A stretch of 60,590 nt of DNA from Aeromonas rivipollensis (lineage in GTDB: Bacteria > Pseudomonadota > Gammaproteobacteria > Enterobacterales > Aeromonadaceae). The notes beneath the pieces were generated by a model that was given only the letters and a program-made list of their open reading frames with translations, was not told where the DNA came from and ran no database searches. A program made the position numbers and the translations under genes. Position 1 is the stretch's first letter; each line of letters opens with the position of its first letter. Below, in pieces: positions 1 through 8,200 of the stretch. The stretch lies in NCBI RefSeq assembly GCF_010974825.1, contig NZ_JAAILA010000009.1:1-60590 (forward strand). The letters are read 5' to 3'.

Positions 1-11
1 CGGCAAAGGAA
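1..11. repeat. Left attachment-site core (attL), direct repeat
   Basis: CGGCAAAGGAA opens the window and recurs as its last 11 bases. With int and xis next to the other copy, the repeat marks the likely att core. The true core may be longer, because the window stops at the repeat and the flanking host DNA is not visible. Confidence 0.7.
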
Positions 12-129
12 TGACTGATTTCTATCAGGATCCATTGCAAAGCCGCTTGGCATAAGGCTTATGGCCCTTTTTTAGGCCTCACGCATACCCCAGGAAACAC
101 CGTATTCCCCCGCATTTTACCCCTCGTTT

Positions 130-151
130 TGCCCCAAAAATGCCCCAAGAA
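130..151 (+). other. Candidate integrase arm-type repeats, left end
   Basis: Two GCCCCAA copies (G at 131 and at 142) lie exactly 11 bp apart in a TTTTGCCCC...GCCCCAAGAA context. The same pair with the same 11-bp phasing occurs inside the right end (60496-60520). Paired, helically phased repeats inside both prophage ends fit arm sites of a tyrosine integrase. At the right end they also encode the last integrase residues, so a fragment of an old int tail is an alternative. Confidence 0.45.
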
Positions 152-184
152 TTTCCCTCAGGATCTCGTATCACGCAGGCATAG

Positions 185-206
185 AAAAGCCCGCACAGTG
201 GCGGGC
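185..206 (-). terminator. Rho-independent terminator of the 40-aa SOS gene
   Basis: On the minus strand the stem GCCCGC/GCGGGC with a six-base loop is followed by TTTTC. It lies about 20 bp after the stop of the 40-aa ORF and makes that ORF a one-gene transcription unit. Confidence 0.75.
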
Positions 207-225
207 CAATCCGAATCCTTCCGCA

Positions 226-348
226 TCACGCTGACACGGTGGCTTCATCGCGTAGTTTTTCCAGAATGCGCGCGATCTTGCTCTCCTCCTCAGGCGCCAG
301 GTCCAGCGTCTCAACAAACTCTTCCAGTTCGCTTAGTAGTGATTCCAT
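226..348 (-). CDS. 40-aa acidic SOS-controlled protein, candidate antirepressor
   Basis: A short acidic, helical protein with the motif VETLDLAPEE. The start at 348 was chosen because AAGGGGGAG lies a few bases upstream; the longer reading frame has no such site and runs through the LexA box. A perfect LexA box (391-406) lies 43 bp upstream and a strong terminator (185-206) follows, so this is a complete SOS-regulated single-gene unit. I do not recognise a family. Position, size and control recall the small LexA-controlled antirepressors of Salmonella Gifsy/Fels phages, which inactivate non-cleavable repressors. The repressor here (45418-46038) also appears non-cleavable. A DinI-like or other SOS modulator is the alternative. 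A relative lies at 1094-1225. Confidence 0.6.
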   Translation of the reverse strand: MESLLSELEEFVETLDLAPEEESKIARILEKLRDEATVSA

Positions 349-390
349 CCGATCTCCCCCTTGCTCTCCCAGTCTCTCGACTGTGAAACA

Positions 391-406
391 CTGTATACCC
401 ATACAG
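391..406. promoter_or_regulatory. LexA box (SOS operator) of the 40-aa gene
   Basis: CTGTATACCCATACAG is CTGT-N8-ACAG, a full match to the gammaproteobacterial LexA half-sites. A TATACA hexamer inside it can serve as the -10 of a minus-strand promoter, so LexA bound here would block transcription of the 40-aa gene. Confidence 0.85.
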
Positions 407-640
407 TAACCGCATGAATTTACCACTTTTTGCGGGCTCACGGGAGTACAATTTTGCCCTCCTACTCCTATCATCTTGTTTGCTGAAGAAAAATCCCGTT
501 CTCTGTGACTCGTCATACAACCGAACACTCCGTCGCTTCTGGTGGTGATGGTGTTGACTTCACTGTGCGTTCGACTTCATTTTTTAACCTACAATTTATC
601 TGACTCTTATGTGCCAATACTGAGCATTTGAACCGTAGGA

Positions 641-656
641 GTCCCAAATTTGAGAC
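641..656. promoter_or_regulatory. Palindromic operator upstream of the HTH gene
   Basis: GTCCCAAATTTGAGAC is an inverted repeat of the form GTCnCAAATTTGnGAC with one mismatched pair. It lies about 55 bp before the helix-turn-helix gene at 710, where an autoregulatory site is expected. Confidence 0.45.
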
Positions 657-709
657 AGATAACAAAGCCATGATCTAGAGCACGGGTTGGCGCCAAACAA
701 GGAACACCC

Positions 710-1072
710 ATGAAACGCTACTTGACGAGCTCTAGCCTTGCCTATGTCCATCGCACGAAGCAGAAAGTCCGCCTTCTACTGGCGGAACGGAAGCTGACGC
801 AAACCCACATCAGCAAGATAACGACGATCCCTAGGTCGAGCATTTCACGATGGCTTTCCCCCCACCATGACGACTTCATGGGCTTGGCTGAGGCAGTGAT
901 GGTATCGACAGCTATGGGCATCTCGGTTCAAGCCATCTTGGCCGATCCCGACTGGCACGTGTCAGATGATGAGCACATGGGACTGATCAACCGGGCGGCG
1001 ATGCTGCCAAAGCCTCACCTGGCATCAATGCTGAACTGCTACGCGGAAATTTTGGGGGTCAGGGTGGGGTAA
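710..1072 (+). CDS. Helix-turn-helix DNA-binding protein
   Basis: A 120-aa protein with an XRE-like helix-turn-helix at about residues 25-50 (LAERKLTQTHISKITTIPRS). No catalytic or LexA-like domain follows. GGAACACCC precedes the ATG, giving a weak but usable ribosome site. The gene stands alone at the left end, between the SOS-controlled 40-aa gene and its relative, both on the opposite strand. A palindrome at 641-656 suggests autoregulation. It could be a regulator of the two small flanking genes or a second immunity/conversion regulator. Specific family not recognised. Confidence 0.6.
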   Translation: MKRYLTSSSLAYVHRTKQKVRLLLAERKLTQTHISKITTIPRSSISRWLSPHHDDFMGLAEAVMVSTAMGISVQAILADPDWHVSDDEHMGLINRAAMLPKPHLASMLNCYAEILGVRVG

Positions 1073-1073
1073 A

Positions 1074-1087
1074 GGGGCCGCAGCCCC
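1074..1087. terminator. Weak bidirectional hairpin between convergent genes
   Basis: GGGGC-CGCA-GCCCC lies between the end of the HTH gene and the end of the convergent 43-aa ORF. There are few T residues on either side, so it is a modest terminator at best. Confidence 0.35.
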
Positions 1088-1093
1088 TGAGTG

Positions 1094-1225
1094 TCAATCT
1101 GCCTGGATCAGCATCATCCGTCGGATATGCTCGGTGAGCACCCATCGATCCTGTGGGGCCAGATCGATGGACTCCAATAACGCTAGCAAGGCTACCAACC
1201 CTACTTGAATTTGAGCAACACTCAT
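1094..1225 (-). CDS. 43-aa protein related to the 40-aa SOS protein
   Basis: The product contains LLESIDLAPQD, which matches VETLDLAPEE of the protein at 226-348 both in sequence and in distance from the C terminus. The shared core is E-[ST]-[IL]-D-L-A-P-[EQ]-[ED]. The start at 1225 gives a protein of the same size as its relative; the ribosome site (GGCGGTGACA before ATG) is weak. No LexA box precedes it; a perfect TTGACA on the minus strand (1299-1294) could be a -35 but has no clear -10. Function unknown. It may be a paralogue with a different trigger or target. Confidence 0.4.
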   Translation of the reverse strand: MSVAQIQVGLVALLALLESIDLAPQDRWVLTEHIRRMMLIQAD

Positions 1226-1303
1226 TGTCACCGCCCACTGCCAAGATAATGGCTGTTCGTGTGAGGTTCGGTAGCGCATTGCTTAAATGGCCCTGTCAAA
1301 ACT

Positions 1304-1332
1304 TTGGTTTGCTGATACCGTTGTTGTATAGT
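1304..1332 (+). promoter_or_regulatory. Promoter of candidate small RNA
   Basis: TTGGTT (1304-1309) and TATAGT (1327-1332) are separated by exactly 17 bp, a good sigma-70 arrangement. There is no ORF with a ribosome site downstream, only a strong terminator 40-80 bp away. Confidence 0.5.
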
Positions 1333-1337
1333 CATCA

Positions 1338-1413
1338 AGTAACTCCAATCATTAGCGTGCTTGGTTTACATCCATCGGCCTTTGCGGGTGCAACCGCTTG
1401 GGCCGATTTTTTT
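1338..1413 (+). ncRNA. Candidate small RNA, about 75 nt
   Basis: The transcript predicted from the promoter at 1304-1332 would run from about 1338 to the T-run at 1413. Its 3' half folds into a two-part stem: ATCGGCC (1374) with GGCCGAT (1401), enclosing GCGG with CCGC. The 5' part is unstructured and could pair with targets. No coding potential of note. This is inferred from the promoter-terminator arrangement only. Confidence 0.4.
1374..1413 (+). terminator. Strong Rho-independent terminator
   Basis: ATCGGCC ... GGCCGAT followed by seven T residues, with an inner GCGG/CCGC stem. It is the 3' end of the candidate small RNA, or a stop for any transcription entering from the left. Confidence 0.8.
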
Positions 1414-1944
1414 ATGCTAGTGGTTTTCATCTTGCTTGCCTTTAATGCCCACATCAATTCCTTTTGTGACTTTCGTTTAATTACTATTAAATAAACACGC
1501 AAGGGAGGAAATAATTTCCTGCGGCACGGAGAATATTTCCAATTTATCCATTGCTCCCCCTGCACCCACTAATTCTCCTGCAACAAGGTATGCAGATTCC
1601 TTGCCCTAGTCAATAGCAACAAGGGGTTTTGCGGCATAATGGCGGCTCGCAAGTGGCTGTTTTTTATTAACAAATACTTACTGAACGCATCTCTTATCAT
1701 GCGGAGTTTTATTTAAAACCTCGTGAACGCCATGGCCAACAATCTATAAGCTCATGTTTACACATTGAATTTCACCATAGATATCCGGTGGGGATAGTTG
1801 AATGTATTTTTAATAACTCAAGATGGCCGCCAATGAGACCTGGCAAGCATTTTGATTAGCCACAAGCGCACACCTTGACTTAGGGGGTTGGAACTACTGC
1901 CAATCGAAAAACGGGGGGCTATCAGAGAGCTCCCTTACATTCCA
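1414..1944. other. Intergenic stretch with no supported gene
   Basis: About 530 bp, more AT-rich than the neighbouring genes. Reading frames on both strands lack ribosome sites and sensible composition. I see no repeats, tRNA or clear hairpins. Confidence 0.5.
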
Positions 1945-2148
1945 TCACCAGATACTAATGAGAAAGTTCAACGCAAACCCTATCAAGACAGCGAAGAAAC
2001 TGAACGCCATGAAGGTGTCCAGGTCATCGCGACTGGACTTACTGAAGCACCAACAACCGGCCGCAAAGGGTATCAGTGCCAGGGTGAAGCTGAAACTGAA
2101 CGCTTTCAGCGCCACCACCATCATTATCAGAGCAAGCAGTATCCACAT
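1945..2148 (-). CDS. Small membrane protein, 67 aa
   Basis: Nearly the whole protein is hydrophobic, with two or three membrane segments (about 1-20, 20-34 and 45-66) separated by a short polar stretch containing KSSRDD. It lies 73 bp downstream of the giant polyvalent gene on the same strand and is the last gene of the late transcript. The ribosome site (AGGGCCCTGACC before ATG) is weak. No family recognised. A late membrane protein involved in lysis timing or exclusion is possible, but only position and hydrophobicity support it. Confidence 0.45.
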   Translation of the reverse strand: MWILLALIMMVVALKAFSFSFTLALIPFAAGCWCFSKSSRDDLDTFMAFSFFAVLIGFALNFLISIW

Positions 2149-2221
2149 GGTCAGGGCCCTCAGCGGTTAAGGCCCCAGATTACCCCTATCACAGAGGCTC
2201 AGCCAGGGCCGCAATTCCCAC

Positions 2222-5200
2222 TTACTCCCAGTTCGCCTTGTTCTTGTTGACTGCCTGATACACCAAGTCGTTACGGCGGGCCAGCATCTCATCAATGCGC
2301 CGGCGCTTCTCTTCTGCGGCCAGTGTGCGGTCGCGCTGGATCAGCTCGATCTTGTTGCGCACCACCCGGACCTGCTGTTGAGTGCGGCTCAGGCTGCGGC
2401 GCGACTTCAAGATCCCGCCCTGATCCTCCAGTAGCTCGTTGGCCTTATCGGTTAGCCCCTCACTGCGGTACTGGTCAATGGTGCGCTTGAGCTGGTTCAC
2501 CTCGTTCAGCATCCGGTAGAACTCCTCCATGTGCTGAGTGGACTTTGCAGGGCCAGTGCCGCGGTACACCGCTTTCACCAGCGGGATCTCGTCGGCACGC
2601 CAGCTTGCTGACTCTCCTGGCCTGGCGGCCCGGATCAGACCGTCAGCAGCAGCCATCACATAGCTGCCCATGGTACCGGTGTAACCGATAACCAGGTGCT
2701 CAAGCTGCTTGGGCGAGAAGCCAGTGAGCTCCCCCAGCTCGCGCATCAGCAGACTGGTCTGCTCGTTGTAACGCGCCTCTGCCTGGACGTTCAGGTCTTG
2801 CGGACCGTCAATGGGGCCACCTCGGAAGCTGTCATAGTTGAATGCAGCCTCCACCATCGGCTTGACGAGCTGGGGGGTCGGGTTGAGGGCGAAGGTATCA
2901 CCTATCGCCCTGGCTACAGCCTTCCCGAACTGGGCCCCGGTGTCCTTGTCACCCAGGGCCCGGACCATGCGCTCGGGGATGGTACCGAACAGCACGCCAA
3001 TCTCGAACGGCTTGGGGATCCGCCAATGGTGCTCACCAAACCAGAAGTGCCAGTTGGCGTCTTTATCCCAGTCCGGCAACCCCTCATAGCGCTCATCGTC
3101 CCAGTTGTGGGCCAGCAGCGCCAGGCTCGCAGCCGTGATCATGCCTGCACGTTTGGCTATGGCTCGCGGGTTGTCTCGCAGTTCGCGGGTCAGCTTGCCA
3201 AGACCCTGCACCCGGGCATTGAAGAACGGCAGAACCTGGGTCATGACCTGCATGGTGCGTGATGCCCCCAGCATGGAGAAATCCATCAGGTCCTTCGACT
3301 CGAACGCCGCCTGGGCGTGGCTCTTTCCGGCCTTGATGGCGGCGTCATAAACGGCCTCACGGTTTCCGTTTTCAATCGCCTCACCCACCCTGCTGTATTT
3401 TTCCCATGCGTCAGCCACCACGCCCTTGGCATGCGCCGTATTGCGGATGATGCTCTTCTCGTAGCGGGCGATTTGCTCCGGGGTCATCCCCTTGCGTCGC
3501 AGCGACTTACGCACGGTATCGGCCATCGCCTCTGGGTCATTGCCATTCACGTAGCCGCCCAGGAAGGAGGCTCCGCTGAACATTACGTCAATGGTGCTGC
3601 CGTCCATGCGCCAGGTTTTCCTCACCCCCTTGATGGAATCAATCATCGGCTTGAAGCCATCCTTGCTGATGGCCCAGCTGGAGAGGGAGTCGCGCAGGAA
3701 GTTGCGCAGCATGAATTCGGGGGATGCGGTGATGCCAGCCGTTAAGATGCGCTTGGCCTTGGCAGCCACATTGACCATGGCGCCGAACGGCTTGCGATCA
3801 AAGAAGGTCATAGCCCGGTAGAGGTCCGGATCCTCAACCCGGATCATGTAGTCCTCCCCCTCCAGCTTGACCATGATCCTGTCTTTGCTGTTGGCAAGGG
3901 CCTGGTAATCCATTTTGTTTGGCTTCGGGATGACCTCGATGATGCCAGTGTCGGCCAGGTTCCAAACCGTCTTTTGAGCCGCCATGTTCTTCATGGAGGC
4001 GTCGATCAGCTTGGAGGTCGAGGTGAAGATGTTCTCGAGCAGGTCGTTGGTGTTGGCCTCCCCTCCCTTGAGCTTCTTGATGCCGGCGTTCTGGTTGGCA
4101 ATGCCCCTCGGCTTGAAGGGGGCGATCACATCGCCGTCGTCGGATTCACGGAAGAAGGGGATATACCACTCGCTTTCGAACTCCGCCCTCGCATCTGCGG
4201 TGAATAGCCCCGCCTCTTGCGCCAGATCCAAAGTGGCGGCGTTGAGGCGGTTCCAGCGCGCTTTGGCATCAAGGAACTTGGCCTCTTTGCCTTTACCCTG
4301 AGCCTTGAGGGCCGCGATGTCCTGGGCGTCGAGCAGGTTCTCACGCCCCTGTGCCAGCAGGATCTCGGCCCGGTTGCCAGCCATCCAGCCCAGCCAACTG
4401 TGCAGATCGGCCCCCAAGTCAGCAAAGATGCCCAGCAGCGCGTCCTTTTCCCCAGTGCCGGCCTTGCGCTGAATCACCCCTTCCTTCCACTCCGGCAGAC
4501 CGTAGAGCATGGTCGCCTGCATGGTGGAGGCGGCCCCCGTCGCCATCCGTGCCGCCACATAGCCGGAGTCGGCAGCATCCGTAATGCCGGCAGCCTCCTC
4601 GGCGTACTTGATGGGGGCCAGCGCGTCGAGCACCTCGGTGTTGGCCTTCTTGATGACGCGATCAACCCAGGACTCCACCACGCCACGATCCAGCGCACGC
4701 AGCTTGTCCAGATTGGCCTTGGACTTGTCGATGATGTCGGGCTTTGCGCCGAGATTCAGCTTTCCCATGGCCTTGTCTGCGGCGGTGGCCGTCTGGCTCA
4801 TCCTGACACCACCTTTCTTGATCGGCGCCTGAGCATCCTCCTGACTGAACTTCTTACCACCATCAGGGCCGTTGTCATCTGGGCCAGTCCGCTGCAACTT
4901 TTTACCCAGCCCCTCGATAAGAGAGCGGGTCTCCGCAGCCGTGATGCCATCCGACACGAAGCCGACAGCCCGCAGCGCCTTGGTGATCATGGCAACCACC
5001 CGATCCCAACCACGGCCCCAGGCCCCCTGCTCCAATTCCGCCAGATGAGCCACCACTTCCTCGGCTTTGGTGCCGATGTCCTCGTCGGCGTAATGGGTGT
5101 TTACCCAGTCCCACACCGGCTTCATGCTGGGGTCCTTCTGCGACTGGATGAGGCGGCTCATCAGCTTGGTGTATTCCCCGTCGCCCAGAACGTTGGCAAG

Positions 5201-8200
5201 GCCGTAGTGGGCCAGCACCTCATGGCGCAGGATCTCGCGCATCCGCTTGGGGTCGGAGATGGTGTCGGCAGCCACATGGAGAGTGCCGGCATCGTCGTCA
5301 AACGCCGCGCGACGGATCAATCCGTCCTTGGCATCCAGCCCCAGGGCCCCTTCAAGCTCCCCCTGAGTGGAGTGGATCTGCACCTTGATGCCGCTCGCCC
5401 CCCGGTACTGCTTGAACCAACCATGGGAAACCAACTCAGCCTCTTTACGGGTCAGGTGCTTGGCCGGCTTGTCCCCTTGTGCCATCGCCTGCTTTGAGAA
5501 GCGGACCGACTTCGCAGCAATGCCAGCAGGCTGGACAGCAATCGGAGACTTCGTATCCCCCTCGCTCACCCAGCGCTTGAACGACTCCACCGGCATCGCT
5601 TTGATGGCACCCAGTCCTTTCCAGCCCGCCTCGTAGTTGCCAAGGTAGCCTTCCTGGGCGGCCTGCTCATCGGCAAAGCCCATCATCACCTTGTGTTCGT
5701 CAAACTTGCCGGTTTTGGGGTCAACCTGGTCAACCACATAGACCGTCTCGCTATCTGGCTTGTCACCGATGAACACATCGACATGATCACCGTCCGCCCC
5801 CAGGGTGCGTTTGATGTAGCCGTAGTCATGGGCCATGGTTGACTGCCACACTTTGCCATCCTGATCGGTACCGGATCTGGTGGAGCCTTTGGGGTTCTCG
5901 AGCGCAATGTCCAGCCCCTGCAGCTTGAGGTGACCCTTCTTGTAGTTCCCAGCCTCTCTCTGTGCCTTGGTGGGCTCCGGCGCTACCTCGGCGCGGGCCG
6001 CTTCAATCTGCCGCACCGGTTCACTGGTGGCAGGCGTGGTGAGCTGTCGCACCTTCGCTACCGATGTCATGGACACTACCAGTCCACCCTTGCCCGGGAT
6101 CGCCTTCACGCCGTTATCCTTCGCCCACGACTTGAGGGCCGCCACTTCCCCTTCCAGGGTGATGGTGCCGTCAGGGTTATCGATCATCCCCGACCAGGGT
6201 GTCGGCGCCGCCGCTGGCCCAGCAGTCGCGCGGGCTTGCTCAGGTTGCCCCCCTTCAGATACAGCAACCCCGGCAGGTGCCGGGGCTGTCAGTGCATTTT
6301 CCTCTCCTGGTTGGGTGACAGGTACAGGTGCAAGAGAAGCGCCATCTGCCGGATCTCCGGGTCCAGCTCGCTCCGCGAGTTCGGCAGGGGTTGGTCCAAC
6401 ACCTGTTGCAACCGGATCGCCTGCGCCAGGCTGATCACCTGGTCGCTTACTGCTGATTGCAGGTATCGGGGTAGGCTGGCCATGGGTCACCTCGGATTGT
6501 TCGCTGGAAGGGATAACATCGCGGTAGCCGGTATCGACGGCCGGTGCGAGTTGTTGGGGCTGGCTAGGGGTGGGCTGTTCGGCCTTCACCTGCTCTACCT
6601 CGGCAATCTCTGCCACGCCGAAACCACCGCCATTGAGGGGAACCGGGGTTTCCTTGCCCTTGCGGCTGGCCATGGCGGCCTCTTTCTCGCTGGCGAACGG
6701 CTTGCCTTTGCGGGTAATGCGAAGGGTCTTGAGCGGGCCAAAGATAGAGTCGGTCTCCGCGCCGGCAGGCACATCCTCCTTGATCGGCGTTGCATCCGGC
6801 TGGCGCTGATCGCCGCCATAGATCACATCGCGGTGAGGGAGCTCGGTGCCGACCTCACGCCCCTCCCCCTCAATGGTCGCCCCAGGCAACGCGATACTGG
6901 CTTGCTCCGTAACCACCTCAGGCGGGAGCAGATCACCCTCCTGCCCGCTCTGCCACCGGGTGCGCTCGCTGCCACGAAACTGCGGGCCTGGGCCGGACTG
7001 GCGATCATCGTGATCTCCCGGCGCGGCCACCCCGTCCCCTTTGTGCTTGGCATTGGCGTTACCGGCAAAGATCACATCCTTGAGCGGCAAGGCGGGGCGC
7101 TGCCCTTCCGTCGCCACCTGCAACGCGCTCTTGTTGCCAGCGAACGGATCAGCCCCCAGCTCACCACCCTGCACGCGCTCATAGAGACTCTTCCCCTGAT
7201 CTCCCCCCTGGATCTGGGTAATTACCAGCTCCTGCACTGAGGGGCCAAATTCCCCCGCCAGTGCTCGCTGCACCTCGCTATCCTGGGCCATCCCCTTGAA
7301 TCGCTCGGTGGTATCGTCGTGACGCAGATAGGCAGGCACGTCACGCAGTTCGTCGAACTGGCTGGGGCTTGGCCCGAGCGGGTTCTGCTCCCCGCCGCCC
7401 TGCAATGGCATCTCCAGAACATCAACATCAGCAGCCAGTTCTGATTCTTGCTCGGTCATTTGAGCCGGGCCGGAAGTAGGCACCGGATCCACTGAAGGGT
7501 CTCCCACCGCCTCCATCACCGGCGTGGTGGCGTCGATAACTGGGTCTGCTGCGGTTTCGTCCTGTTGGTTGGCATGCTTGCCGCCCCGCATTCCGCCAAC
7601 TGCCCCTACGGCACCACCGGTGCCCATCCCGATCAATCCCCCCTCGAGTGCGCTCGACACAACCCCCTTCATCGGGTCGATGTCTGCTGCGGCCACCTCG
7701 TTCAGCGCCTCATTCACGGCATACTGCTGAACCCCTTCTTCCAAGGTTTCACCTACGCCCTCACCCATGGCTCCTTTGGCCGCACCTTTCAGCACACCAC
7801 CTGCAGCAGCCTTGCCCGCCAGCATCTTGAACAACATGGCATCGCCCATCATGGATCCCATGGCGGCGGCGCCCCAGGTCTTGGCATCACTCATGGTGGC
7901 ACGACTGGCCAGGTTGGCCGTCTCCTCCCGGGCCAGCGCCAGCTTTTCCTCATCGGAGAGGAGTTCAGTCTGCTGATCCTGGTCGATGCGAGTGAAGGCC
8001 TGGCGGAAGGTGTCGCTGGCCGCCAGCTCGTCAAAGCTCATGCCCAGCACTGTGTCACGAGTGTTCATCCCCGCACTGCCGACTGACCCGGTCGCACCAG
8101 TGGTGACGGCGGCGCCGGTGGCAATTTTGGACACGGCCTTGGCGGCAACCGCTTCGGCTATCTCCTGGGTCGCGCCACGCTTGACCATGGATGCGGTGAC

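Noticed and set aside
1153..1494. 113-aa plus-strand ORF
   Set aside because: It runs across the promoter and terminator of the candidate small RNA, has no ribosome site and odd composition.
1888..2250. 120-aa plus-strand ORF
   Set aside because: Antisense to the small membrane-protein gene; low-complexity composition typical of a shadow frame.
4217..5497. Long plus-strand ORF (426 aa), and similar ones at 5930-7240 and 16080-17201
   Set aside because: All are antisense to strongly supported virion genes. They have His/Leu/Arg-rich shadow composition and no ribosome sites.
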